A DNA stretch of 64,000 bases, taken from positions 26,681 through 90,680 of the forward strand of contig CAMZGD010000008.1 in the NCBI GenBank assembly GCA_947306365.1, read 5' to 3'. Origin of the DNA: an uncultured Bacteroidales bacterium (GTDB taxonomy: Bacteria; Bacteroidota; Bacteroidia; Bacteroidales; UBA932). Numbering within the stretch: position 1 is the first letter of the stretch; every line of letters starts with the position of its first letter. The notes beneath the pieces were generated by a model. The model searched no databases and was not told the origin of the DNA. It saw only the letters and a program-made list of their open reading frames with translations. The translations under genes and the position numbers were made by a program. This document shows, one piece after another, positions 54,767-62,539 of this stretch.

Positions 54767-54821
54767 TTTGCAGAATAAAAAAGAATTCATACCTTTGCAG
54801 TGTACTATTGTACTAATACAC
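54767..54821 (+). promoter_or_regulatory. Promoter and 22-bp operator of the ABC/GntR operon
   Basis: TTTG (54767-54770), 19 bases, TACCTTTG (54790-54797), CA, then GTGTACTA-TTGTAC-TAATACAC (54800-54821), which differs from the facing copy by one base. Nine bases to the ABC gene ATG. The 270-base gap between the two divergent ATGs otherwise holds only AT-rich, T-run DNA (about 54655-54765) with no gene. Confidence 0.85.
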
Positions 54822-54830
54822 ACAAAAGAT

Positions 54831-55658
54831 ATGGTCACGATCAACAATCTCGCTTTCAGCTACGGCCCCAAGACGGTGCTGAAAAACATCTCGATGAAGC
54901 TGTCCGGAGGTAACATCTACGGACTGCTCGGAGAAAACGGCGTGGGAAAGACTACGCTCCTGACGCTGCTCTGCGGCTTGAAGAAGCCGCAGGCGGGTTC
55001 CATCGACGTGGATGGTCGCAATCCCTTCGACCGTCTGCCTTCCACCCTTTCGGAACAGTTCTATCTGCCCGAAGAGGTCTCCCCCTTCCACGCGCGTGCC
55101 ATCGACTTCGCCAGGGAGAACGGTGTCTTCTGGCCCGGCTTCGACCTGCAGAAATTCGAAACGATTCTCAAGGAGTTCCAGGTGGAGCAGGACCAGCGGA
55201 TGGATGCCATGTCCGCCGGCCAGCTCAAGAAGGCCTGGATTTCCTTCGCGCTCGCGTGCAACGCGAAATACTATTATCTGGACGAGCCCACGAACGGCCT
55301 GGACATTCCTTCCAAGGCGCAGTTCCGCAAGGCTATGACCAAGTACACTTCCGAAGAGTCCGCCATCGTCATCTCCACCCACCAGGTCCGCGACCTGGAG
55401 AACATCATCGACCCGATCATCATCCTGGACAACCAGGCCGTGCTCGTGAACGCCTCGATGGAGGAAATCTCGAAGCAGCTCTTCTTCGACTATGGCAATG
55501 AACTCCGGCCCGACGCCCTGTATCTGGAGCAGACCCCCGGCGGCTGCATCCAGGTGTATCGCAACACCACGGGCGAAGAAAGCAAAGTCAACGTGGAAGC
55601 CTTCTTCAACACGGTCCACGCCCACAAAAACCTGATCAATTCGATGTTCAACCAGTAA
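54831..55658 (+). CDS. ABC transporter ATP-binding protein (YtrB-like)
   Basis: 275 aa. Walker A GLLGENGVGKTTLLTLL, a degenerate signature MSAGQLKKAW in place of LSGGQ, Walker B KYYYLDEPTNGLD and switch His in STHQVRDLE. The last 55 residues extend beyond the nucleotide-binding domain. Partner of the downstream membrane protein. A small exporter or sensor for envelope-active compounds is the usual role for such GntR-linked ABC pairs; that is inference. The frame also reads through the operator upstream but the ATG at 54831 is right. Confidence 0.92.
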   Translation: MVTINNLAFSYGPKTVLKNISMKLSGGNIYGLLGENGVGKTTLLTLLCGLKKPQAGSIDVDGRNPFDRLPSTLSEQFYLPEEVSPFHARAIDFARENGVFWPGFDLQKFETILKEFQVEQDQRMDAMSAGQLKKAWISFALACNAKYYYLDEPTNGLDIPSKAQFRKAMTKYTSEESAIVISTHQVRDLENIIDPIIILDNQAVLVNASMEEISKQLFFDYGNELRPDALYLEQTPGGCIQVYRNTTGEESKVNVEAFFNTVHAHKNLINSMFNQ

Positions 55659-55670
55659 AAACATCCGGCT

Positions 55671-56492
55671 ATGAGCGATACTTTCAACTTCAAGCGCTTC
55701 TGGACCTATTTCAAATACGACCTCAAGCAGATGTGGCGGAACCACTCCAAGGCGGCCATCATGATCGGCGGTTCCATCGCCATCGTCTATTTCATCTGGG
55801 TGCTGCTCAGTCTGGTATTCAACCAGCAATGGACCGCGCCGTCCCTCGGAGCCCGCATTGCGACGTTCTTCGCCGCCTACACCATCCTTACTTTGTATCA
55901 GACCCGCACATACGGCTACCTGACCGACAAGCGGGCCGGATCGTCCTGGCTGATGCTTCCTGCCTCCCGCACCGAAAAATACGTGTCGATGCTGCTGATG
56001 ACCCTGGTCGTCATCCCCATCCTTTTCATCGCCGTCTTTTTCCTGCTGGACGGTATCCTGAGCCTGCTGGATCCCGGTTACGGCCAAACGCTGATCGGCG
56101 CCTTCACCAGCAACTGGAGCGACATCGTCAACAGTTACGCCAACGATTCCCTGCTGAAAAACCCGATAGCCCCCATCGTCGTCCTGATTCTCACCAGTAT
56201 TTTCACCAATTTCCTCTATTTCCTTCTCTGCGGCATCTGCTTCAAGAAGAACAAGATCGTCGCCGGCATCGCCATCAGCTTCGGCCTTTCCATCGTCATT
56301 TCCACCATCCTCGGGCTCGTTATCAGGATGCTTGGAGGTTCTTCGTTCAATATCGATATCGACATCAACAACGATCTGGAGGGGGCGCGCATCATCGCCG
56401 GGATCCTGAACGGAATCGAAGCGCTGGGTATCCTGATTGTCATCGGACTCGCCTGGGGCATCTGGCGGCGACTCAAAACCATTCAACACTAA
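55671..56492 (+). CDS. ABC-type transporter membrane subunit
   Basis: 273 aa with six predicted TM helices (starting near AAIMIGGSIAIVYFIWVLLSL and ending LGILIVIGLAWGIW) and a soluble loop YGYLTDKRAGSSWLMLPASRTEK typical of ABC-2-like permeases in Bacteroidota. It has no recognisable conserved catalytic motif, as expected. 12 bases after the ATPase and 4 before the GntR gene, so it completes the transporter. Confidence 0.85.
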   Translation: MSDTFNFKRFWTYFKYDLKQMWRNHSKAAIMIGGSIAIVYFIWVLLSLVFNQQWTAPSLGARIATFFAAYTILTLYQTRTYGYLTDKRAGSSWLMLPASRTEKYVSMLLMTLVVIPILFIAVFFLLDGILSLLDPGYGQTLIGAFTSNWSDIVNSYANDSLLKNPIAPIVVLILTSIFTNFLYFLLCGICFKKNKIVAGIAISFGLSIVISTILGLVIRMLGGSSFNIDIDINNDLEGARIIAGILNGIEALGILIVIGLAWGIWRRLKTIQH

Positions 56493-56496
56493 CGCC

Positions 56497-56835
56497 ATGA
56501 ATTTCAATACGGAAAAACCCATCTATCTCCAGATCGTGGATGTGATCTCCGACCGCATCCTCTCGAGAGACCTCAAAGGAGGGGACCGCATCCCGTCCGT
56601 GAGGGAGTATGGTGCCGACATCGGCGTCAATCCGAATACGATGGTGCGCTCTTATGAGAAGCTCACCGCCGACGGCATCATCTACAACAAGCGCGGCATC
56701 GGGTATTTCGTCTCGGACGACGCCCTTGAAACCGTGCTGGAAGCCCAGCGCAAGGACTTCATCGAGAAGGAAGTCCCCGCCATCCGGCAGCGCCTGCAAC
56801 TGCTCGGCCTCGATTCTTCTGTCTTCAACAATTAA
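56497..56835 (+). CDS. GntR-family transcriptional regulator, YtrA subfamily
   Basis: 112 aa: an N-terminal winged helix (KPIYLQIVDVISDRILSRDL, GGDRIPSVREYGADIGVNPNTMVRSY, NKRGIGYFVSDD) and a C-terminal helical part of about 40 residues that is too short for a ligand domain, which defines YtrA-type regulators. These usually repress the ABC operon that contains them. The paired 22-bp palindromes at 54597 and 54800 are its likely targets. The start at 56497 is 4 bases after the permease stop. Confidence 0.93.
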   Translation: MNFNTEKPIYLQIVDVISDRILSRDLKGGDRIPSVREYGADIGVNPNTMVRSYEKLTADGIIYNKRGIGYFVSDDALETVLEAQRKDFIEKEVPAIRQRLQLLGLDSSVFNN

Positions 56836-56842
56836 CTATCCT

Positions 56843-57505
56843 ATGAAAAAGATTATCTATCTGGCATTTACGGCCCTGCTTTGCGTTTCCTGCTTCCAGG
56901 TCAACCCGGTTTTCAAGGGTGACAAGCATGCGAACGTTGTTGTCAAGGACGAGAGCGCCGCTATAACCAAATCATTCGATTTTAAGGACTTCGACGCCAT
57001 CTGCATCAACGGGTATGCAGACATAACGTTTACCCAGTCCGACAACTGGGAAGTCACCCTCCGCACCCGGGAGAGCGTACTCGATCATCTTGACTACAAG
57101 GTTGAAGACGGCGTGCTCTTCATCCAGACGAAAAAACACCGGACCATCCGGGTCGGGAAGGTGGAATATGACCTGACCATCCAGGCCCCGAACCTGAGAC
57201 GCATCGAAATGAACGGTGCCGGTGACTTCGAGCTGCCAGCCGGCCTCCACACCGAAGGCGACCTGGAAATCGAGGTGAACGGTGCAGGAGACATCGAGTG
57301 CAAGGACATCACCTGCAACAAGCTTTCTGTCGAGATCAACGGACTTGGCGATGTTTACGTGAGCGGGAAGGCCGAAGAAGCCATCTTCGACGTATCAGGC
57401 GCCGGAGATATCGATGCGAGCGACCTTACCGTGACCGGGGAAGTGCACAGGCAAAGCACTTCCGGCCTCGTGATGTTCAAGGGACCCCACCGGAATAGCG
57501 ATTAG
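56843..57505 (+). CDS. DUF2807 (head GIN) lipoprotein
   Basis: 220 aa. Lipoprotein signal with LLCVSC. The rest is the right-handed beta-repeat DUF2807 domain: FDAICINGYADITFTQSD, then the repeated phrase NGAGDFE, NGAGDIE, NGLGDVY, SGAGDID. Function unknown; such proteins often follow GntR/ABC operons in Bacteroidota and are thought to sit in the envelope. Last gene of the operon, followed by a terminator. Confidence 0.88.
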   Translation: MKKIIYLAFTALLCVSCFQVNPVFKGDKHANVVVKDESAAITKSFDFKDFDAICINGYADITFTQSDNWEVTLRTRESVLDHLDYKVEDGVLFIQTKKHRTIRVGKVEYDLTIQAPNLRRIEMNGAGDFELPAGLHTEGDLEIEVNGAGDIECKDITCNKLSVEINGLGDVYVSGKAEEAIFDVSGAGDIDASDLTVTGEVHRQSTSGLVMFKGPHRNSD

Positions 57506-57525
57506 TTGTTTTACAGTGCCGTTAT

Positions 57526-57558
57526 GAGGGTGACTAAAAAGTGGTCACCCTCTTTTTT
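57526..57558 (+). terminator. Terminator of the GntR/ABC operon
   Basis: 9-bp stem GAGGGTGAC / GTCACCCTC with a 9-base loop, followed by six T. 20 bases after the DUF2807 stop. Confidence 0.9.
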
Positions 57559-57570
57559 GTGTCCTAATGC

Positions 57571-57723
57571 GGCCTGGGTTCCAGTTCCGAAGGCAATATG
57601 CTTTTCAGACCGTCGCGCCAAGGCGCTCCCTCTCCCACCGCCAAGGCGGCGGGCCCCTCCCTCTAATAGCCGAGGGTGGCTAAGGTCTTCAAAGCATATT
57701 CCTTCTCCACTTCCGCCCAGGCC
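57571..57723. repeat. 153-bp foldback (MITE-like) repeat
   Basis: Two imperfect inverted arms of about 40 bases: the left (57571-57611, starting GGCCTGGG, with AATATGCTTT) is matched by the complement of the right (57684-57723, ending CCCAGGCC, with AAAGCATATT). In between are two small hairpins with the same AA loop, GCGCC-AA-GGCGC (57615-57626) and CCGCC-AA-GGCGG. The gap 57506-57856 between the DUF2807 gene and the transposase holds this, the terminator and the IS upstream repeats. Confidence 0.7.
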
Positions 57724-57748
57724 AGTGTCTCACTAAGCAGGAAAGAAA

Positions 57749-57783
57749 ATAGCTATTTCTTTGATATACAGAGAAATAGCTAT
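57749..57783. repeat. 11-bp inverted repeat upstream of the transposase
   Basis: ATAGCTATTTC (57749-57759) and its complement GAAATAGCTAT (57773-57783), each arm itself containing the palindrome ATAGCTAT. Could be an IS subterminal site or a transposase operator. Confidence 0.6.
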
Positions 57784-57805
57784 CGCTTTCGTGGATTGTT
57801 TTTCT

Positions 57806-57813
57806 TATGTTTG
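57806..57813 (+). promoter_or_regulatory. -7 element of the transposase gene
   Basis: TATGTTTG matches TAnnTTTG, 43 bases before the ATG. Confidence 0.45.
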
Positions 57814-57856
57814 TATTGCAATCTAAAATATAAAGACCTACAAGAGCACAAGAGCA

Positions 57857-59163
57857 ATGGCAAAGGTAGTCTATAAATCCTACAATCAGAACGACTATCT
57901 TCTTTTTCCTCCATGCCTGGGCGACTTCATTGCAGAGAATGATCCTGTACGGGTACTGGACGCTATCGTCGAGAACCTGGACATCTCCGCGATCGAGGCC
58001 ACATATGTTGGAGGAGGTACAAGTAGCTATCATCCGCGAATGCTGCTGAAAGTAGTATTGTACGCATATCTGCAGAACGTGTACTCGGGAAGGAAGATGG
58101 AGACGCTCGTCCGCCGTGATGTGAACTTCGTGTGGCTGAGCGGGATGCAGCGCCCGGACTTCAACACGATCAACCTATTCCGGAAGAACCGCCTTGCGGG
58201 CGTGATTGACGACCTGTTCGCGCAAGTGGTGCAGATGCTGGTGGACGAGAAGTTCCTCACGCTGGAGGTGCAGTACATTGACGGGACGAAGATCGAGTCG
58301 CGGGCGAATAAGTACACGTTCGTGTGGAAGAGGGCAACGAAGACGAACCTGGGCAAGCTGAACAAGAAGGTGAAGGCCGTGCTGGCGGAAGCGGAAAGGG
58401 TGCTGGACAGGGAGATGAACGAAGAGAAGGAAGAGGTGATGAACAACGGGCAGACGAAGCCGGGATACAACGAGCAGATATCCACGGAGAACCTGTTCAT
58501 CACGCACTACTCGATGTCATGGCGTTTGAATGACTGGGGTACATTCATTAATCATCTCGACACGGTCAAGCTACGTTACGGTGTCCAGGCAAGGAGGTGG
58601 TGGCGGACTCCGGCTATGGCAGCGAGGAGAACTACGAGTATATGGATATGAACTTCATCGACGGATATGTCAAATACAACATGTTCCACACCGAACTGAA
58701 ACGAAAGCACATCGCCAACCCGTTCCTTCCCGAGCATCTGTACTACAATGCGGAGAAGGACTTCTTTGTCTGTCCGATGGGACAACACATGGGCTTTGTC
58801 GGAAAAAAGAAGTCGGTGTCAGACCTTGGATATGAGACGACGCTCCGGGTGTATCGGGCAACTAACTGCACTGGATGTCCATTGCGGGGTCGATGCTTTC
58901 ATGGTACAGGGAACAGAGAAATAAAAGACAATGTGCGAAGCCGCCTTTACCGAGACAAGGCGAAAGAACTCCTGACAAGCGAAAGAGGACTCTATCACAG
59001 AAGTCGCAGGCCGATAGAGCCGGAGGCTGTCTTCGGCCAGATCAAGTATGACGGCGGCTTCCGGCGCTTCCACTACTGTGGCAGGCAATACGTCGGAGCA
59101 GAGTTCGCCGCCATAGCCATTGCACACAACATAAGAAAAATGGCTGCATTACGCTCCTCATAG
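57857..59163 (+). pseudogene. IS1182-family transposase, frameshifted
   Basis: N-terminal part (57857-about 58590): the DUF772 domain, YLLFPPCLGDFIAENDPVRVLDAI, MQRPDFNTINLFRKNRL and the first catalytic Asp region VQYIDGTKIESRANKYTFVW. C-terminal part in another frame (about 58590-59163): VVADSGYGSEENYEYM with the second Asp, a Cys-rich CTGCPLRGRCFHG, and PEAVFGQIKYDGGFRRFHY with the catalytic Glu. At about 58588-58593 the sequence reads GCAAGGAGGTGG where GCAAAGGAGGTG is expected, so a single A appears to be missing. No poly-A or poly-T slippery run is there to suggest programmed frameshifting. Confidence 0.85.
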
Positions 59164-59164
59164 T

Positions 59165-59264
59165 GGAAAAAGAGCTTTTTCCCTCCTCAATAACAGCCTG
59201 TTTTGAGGACAGGGGTCCTAAATAATGGCCGCCATCCTCAAGGAAGGGCTTCTTTGAGGATGGC
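59165..59264. repeat. Hairpins downstream of the transposase
   Basis: Perfect palindrome GGAAAAAG-AG-CTTTTTCC (59165-59182), and a strong stem at 59231-59264 in which GCCATCCTCAA pairs with TTGAGGATGGC and, after one mismatch, GAAG pairs with CTTC around a GG loop. Between them is GGAC-AGGG-GTCC. Together they look like the right end of the IS. Confidence 0.65.
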
Positions 59265-59297
59265 TGACTTGTTCAACGACGAATCGTCAATAAAAAA

Positions 59298-59337
59298 GAA
59301 GGTGACCAATAATCTCCTTATTAGTCACCTTCATTTT
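59298..59337. terminator. Bidirectional terminator between the IS and the minus-strand operon
   Basis: 15-bp stem with one mismatch: GAAGGTGAC-C-AATAA, loop TCTCC, TTATT-A-GTCACCTTC. ATTTTT follows on the plus strand, and the minus strand runs into TTTTTTA. Serves the three-gene operon ending at 59352. Its complement resembles the terminator at 57526-57558 (GGTGACTAA core). Confidence 0.85.
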
Positions 59338-59351
59338 TCGGCCTGATACAA

Positions 59352-60716
59352 TTATCGCCCGATCTGCCAGCGGAGGCCGGCGCGCAGGAAGGCACCGCTG
59401 CCGAGCTTTCCGTTGCCGGCTACCCAGCCGGCGCTCTTCCAGCCGAGTTCGACATACGGGTCGAGGAATCGGGAGTGATAAGCCATCCGCGCCTTGACCA
59501 GGCCGCCGAAGGTACCGGACGCCGTCTTGAACAGCTGGTCCTTTGGCTGCACCCAGCCCATCAGGACGCCGCCGGCCTGCATGCGGTTGTCCAGCAGCGG
59601 AAGGTCCACCAGTCCCAGTTCCAGACCGCCGAAATGGTGGTCGGCATTGTGATAGGTATGGATGGTACCGTACAGGTTGTACTGCGCCTTCTGGTAATAG
59701 AGGTCGAGCGCGACGTCGCTGCCGAAAGAGGTCAGATAGTGCCGGAAGGCGAAGTTGCCGTAGCTGTCCGAATTACCGAGGCGGAAGCGGTCGTAGCCGA
59801 TGAGCATGGGAGATATGAAGTTGAATGCTTCCAGCCAGGCCTGTCTGGTCAGGTACGCCTTTCCTTCGTCCGGAATCATGTCGTACATAATGTAGCGGTG
59901 GATGCCCACGCCGCTCGGATGCGTTCCGCGATCGGCGTAAGGGGTGTCCGGATAACACAGGGCGTGAATCCAGCCGCACATGTCCATGCCGGTAAAGTCG
60001 CGGGATTCAATCGTCGTTTCCTGCTCCATTTGCCGGATCGCTGCTTTATCGCTTCTGCCGGTGGCGCAGGAAAAGACATAGTAAAAATTCTGCACGGCAT
60101 TCGACCAGTACAGGTATTGGTTGTAGAGTTTTTGGTGGTAGAAGAATTGGTTGGCCTGCATTCTGCGCGTAAGATCGACGACACCCTCATGGCCGGCACT
60201 GTTCAGGCGGACGAAATCGGGGTGATGGGTATCGCAGAGCATCGCCATTTCCTCGTCGGTTTCGTGGCTTACGGGGGTTACCTCATCAAATATCCGGCAC
60301 AGCAGCATTTCGTTGAAACTGTTTACGCCATATTGAGTCATTACATCACGGTGATACTCCTCATGCAGCCAACCCATGCCCAAAGGCATCATCATCCATA
60401 TCCCATCGAAAGCCCCGATTGCCACGCGTTGCAGAAGGGATTCCCAGAGGCTGCTCTTCTCATTTTTAATCAGTTTCCGGATTCCGTAATGGACGGCCGT
60501 ATAGACATCTGCGGAGTAGGCCAGGCTGTTCTCCATTCCCGGGTTCATATACGAGGGGAAGAATCCGCCCGTGGTACGGATGGCGTCCGCCTGTGTCGGA
60601 AGCGACAGCAGGGGCATGTCAAGATAGATCTGTCCGAACGACTCGGTTGAATCCGGCTGTGCGTATGCCGGCAGTGCGATCAACAAGATTGTCAGTAAGG
60701 TAAATAATTTATTCAT
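59352..60716 (-). CDS. Exported protein with HEEYH motif, function unknown
   Basis: 454 aa with a signal peptide (MNKLFTLLTILLIALPAYA). A metalloprotease-like HExxH occurs in MGWLHEEYHRDVMTQYG; later parts are rich in aromatic, alternating strands (AFRHYLTSFGSDVALDLYYQ, DPYVELGWKSAG, AFLRAGLRWQIG), suggesting an outer-membrane barrel at the C-terminus. I do not recognise a named family. Last of three closely spaced minus-strand genes with an esterase and a small membrane protein. Confidence 0.75.
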   Translation of the reverse strand: MNKLFTLLTILLIALPAYAQPDSTESFGQIYLDMPLLSLPTQADAIRTTGGFFPSYMNPGMENSLAYSADVYTAVHYGIRKLIKNEKSSLWESLLQRVAIGAFDGIWMMMPLGMGWLHEEYHRDVMTQYGVNSFNEMLLCRIFDEVTPVSHETDEEMAMLCDTHHPDFVRLNSAGHEGVVDLTRRMQANQFFYHQKLYNQYLYWSNAVQNFYYVFSCATGRSDKAAIRQMEQETTIESRDFTGMDMCGWIHALCYPDTPYADRGTHPSGVGIHRYIMYDMIPDEGKAYLTRQAWLEAFNFISPMLIGYDRFRLGNSDSYGNFAFRHYLTSFGSDVALDLYYQKAQYNLYGTIHTYHNADHHFGGLELGLVDLPLLDNRMQAGGVLMGWVQPKDQLFKTASGTFGGLVKARMAYHSRFLDPYVELGWKSAGWVAGNGKLGSGAFLRAGLRWQIGR

Positions 60717-60737
60717 ATCGATGTGTCATTGTTTGTT

Positions 60738-61793
60738 TCAATAGATGTCCTGTACCGTAAAGACGCCCTGGCCTTTCAGATAACAGTCATAGAATTCCAG
60801 CACGAGCGAATTGACGATGGCCATCGCCTCGGCCGTGTCGCGGTCACCGCTGCCGAGCATATTGCCGAGGAAAGGGGAAAGCAGCGGAAGATCGGTGAAA
60901 TCCATGTGCTTCGTGTCACGAATGGTCGTCGTAAAACCGGCTGAAGCACCGCGGATCAGCACATCGTTCGGATAGCTGCCGCCCTGCGCCAGATATTCCT
61001 TGAGATCATTATACATTTCCCAGTTGTTGAATTCAAGCACCGGAACGGGATAGGGTTCCTCGCGGATCGCAAGCGCCCCGTTCTCGATGCCGTTATACTC
61101 GGAGAGCATCGTGCCGTCCAGGTCGATGACGGCGGAAATGTCGTTCCGTTCCCTTCCCAGTTCCACGGCGGCAGCCCCGCCCATCGAATGGCCCATCAGG
61201 CCGATCTTGCTGAAATCGACCCTTTCCAGTACGGAAAGGGTATCGGCATTCGCAGTCGCCTTCAGCTCGTCGATCACAAAATTCATATCGGCGGTGCGCA
61301 ATGTCATCCATTCGGTATAAAGTCCATACCGCTCCGGCGCATCCATCCCATCGTTCAGGCGCATGGCCGTACGCAGGAATTGTCTGTCCACGATGACCGT
61401 TTTGCCGTCCGAGTCTTTCGTATAGAAAGCGTGATGCGGGTGGTCGAGGGCAACGACGACATAGCCGTTTCCCGCAAGCTCCCGATAGGTAGAGGTATTG
61501 CTCTGGTAATAGCCGAAGGCACCGTGGGAGAAGGCCACGAGCGGGAAGCGTTCCGTACTTCCAGCTACCGTTTCGGGATAGTAGAAATGCACGGGCACTT
61601 CGCGGAAGCTTCCGTCCTGCTCAAAGGGATCGGTCCGCGTACTGTCGATGAGGATTGCGGAGGACTGCAGGACGGCGTACTTGCCGCTCGTCCCGGGGTC
61701 CTTGTATCCGGGGAAGAGAATTGCACGAACGAGAACGATCCCTATGAGCAGTGCGCCCAGAATGCAGCAGACGATGACCCAGGCTTTTCGCAT
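60738..61793 (-). CDS. Alpha/beta hydrolase, PAF-acetylhydrolase-like
   Basis: 351 aa. An N-terminal TM/signal-anchor (VIVCCILGALLIGIVLVRAILF), then an alpha/beta-hydrolase fold: oxyanion strand FPLVAFSHGAFGYY, nucleophile elbow GLMGHSMGGAAAV, acid region VIDLDGTML, and a late His in DTKHMDFTDLPLLSP. This pattern matches platelet-activating factor acetylhydrolase-like esterases acting at the membrane. ATG 61793 is taken instead of the GTG at 61802. 21 bases after the upstream gene. Confidence 0.85.
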   Translation of the reverse strand: MRKAWVIVCCILGALLIGIVLVRAILFPGYKDPGTSGKYAVLQSSAILIDSTRTDPFEQDGSFREVPVHFYYPETVAGSTERFPLVAFSHGAFGYYQSNTSTYRELAGNGYVVVALDHPHHAFYTKDSDGKTVIVDRQFLRTAMRLNDGMDAPERYGLYTEWMTLRTADMNFVIDELKATANADTLSVLERVDFSKIGLMGHSMGGAAAVELGRERNDISAVIDLDGTMLSEYNGIENGALAIREEPYPVPVLEFNNWEMYNDLKEYLAQGGSYPNDVLIRGASAGFTTTIRDTKHMDFTDLPLLSPFLGNMLGSGDRDTAEAMAIVNSLVLEFYDCYLKGQGVFTVQDIY

Positions 61794-61814
61794 GGCATGC
61801 ACTTTTTAGAATTC

Positions 61815-62393
61815 TTAGAATCGGATTTGCAGGGACATTCCGGCCGCAGGCTGCAGGGACCCGTCCGGAGACGGTGAGAAGGAGAACGTGGGTACGAAAC
61901 CCAGTTCGAGCGGCGCCTTCCGTCCGATCAGGTCCTGGTAATACATATTCTTCACCTTGGCAATCCTTCTCGCATCGATGCTCGACCAGATGGCCAGGCC
62001 CAGGTCTGCGCCGAGGGCGCCGAGAAAGATGGCCATATTCCGTTTGCCCACCTTCTCATCCGTATAGCCGATAACAAAACCGCTGGAATTCGTAATGGCG
62101 ACTTTTTCGATTTCCCGGTAGGCGCTGATCACCGTCCCCATCAGGACCGCTTCGCCGGCCATGAACGCCCAGCCGCGTCCCGTTTCGCCGGAAAGGAGCT
62201 GTCCGACGCCCGGGAAGAAGAACGAAGCAAACTCGGACCAGGCGACAGAATAAGGATCGCCCGCCTGTGGGGCATACTCCTTATGATTGTAATAATTCTT
62301 GAGTTCCGCGTACCGGACTTTCTCGTTAAGCTGCGCATAAGCAGGCCCGAACGTAAAAAAGGCAACCAGAAGGGTGAAAAATATTCGTTTCAT
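61815..62393 (-). CDS. Exported small protein with glycine-rich membrane segments (DUF5683-like)
   Basis: 192 aa with a signal peptide (FFTLLVAFFTFGPAYA). Middle part SFFFPGVGQLLSGETGRGWAFMAGEAVLMGTV and LGALGADLGLAIWSSIDARRIAKVKN, a P-G-x-G-Q pattern found in TM2-like or DUF5683 envelope proteins of Bacteroidota. The name is tentative. First gene of the three-gene minus-strand operon. Confidence 0.7.
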   Translation of the reverse strand: MKRIFFTLLVAFFTFGPAYAQLNEKVRYAELKNYYNHKEYAPQAGDPYSVAWSEFASFFFPGVGQLLSGETGRGWAFMAGEAVLMGTVISAYREIEKVAITNSSGFVIGYTDEKVGKRNMAIFLGALGADLGLAIWSSIDARRIAKVKNMYYQDLIGRKAPLELGFVPTFSFSPSPDGSLQPAAGMSLQIRF

Positions 62394-62431
62394 AGCATTG
62401 AATTTTTAAGGGTTTGACATGTTTCACACCG

Positions 62432-62463
62432 CAAAGGTGAACACGAAAAACCATCCCGCCAAA
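62432..62463 (-). promoter_or_regulatory. Promoter of the three-gene envelope operon
   Basis: Minus strand: TTTG (62460-62463), 20 bases, CACCTTTG (62432-62439; first base off TAnnTTTG), 38 bases before the ATG. Confidence 0.5.
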
Positions 62464-62539
62464 TAGTCGGGACAGACAGCTAGAAAGGCGGATGAATAAC
62501 TAGGCCGCGTGCCGGATCGCCAGGATGCGGGACGGGACG

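Larger units (their letters stand above)
57749..59264 (+). mobile_element. IS1182-like insertion sequence, probable extent
   Basis: Built around a DDE transposase of the IS1182/DUF772 type. I could not find convincing terminal inverted repeats or a target duplication, so the limits given are the inverted repeat on the left and the last hairpin on the right and may be off by tens of bases. The transposase is broken, so the copy is inactive unless complemented or rescued by frameshifting. Confidence 0.6.

Noticed and set aside
54768..54830. Upstream extension of the ABC ATPase frame, and the mirror extension of the barrel gene
   Set aside because: These residues translate the promoter and operator; they look alike on both sides only because the DNA cassette is duplicated.
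57506..57736. Small gene after DUF2807
   Set aside because: The frame crosses the terminator and the foldback repeat and has no protein-like features.
58030..58503. Minus-strand frame inside the transposase
   Set aside because: Antisense to conserved transposase sequence, Ser/Thr/Phe-rich and without a start signal.
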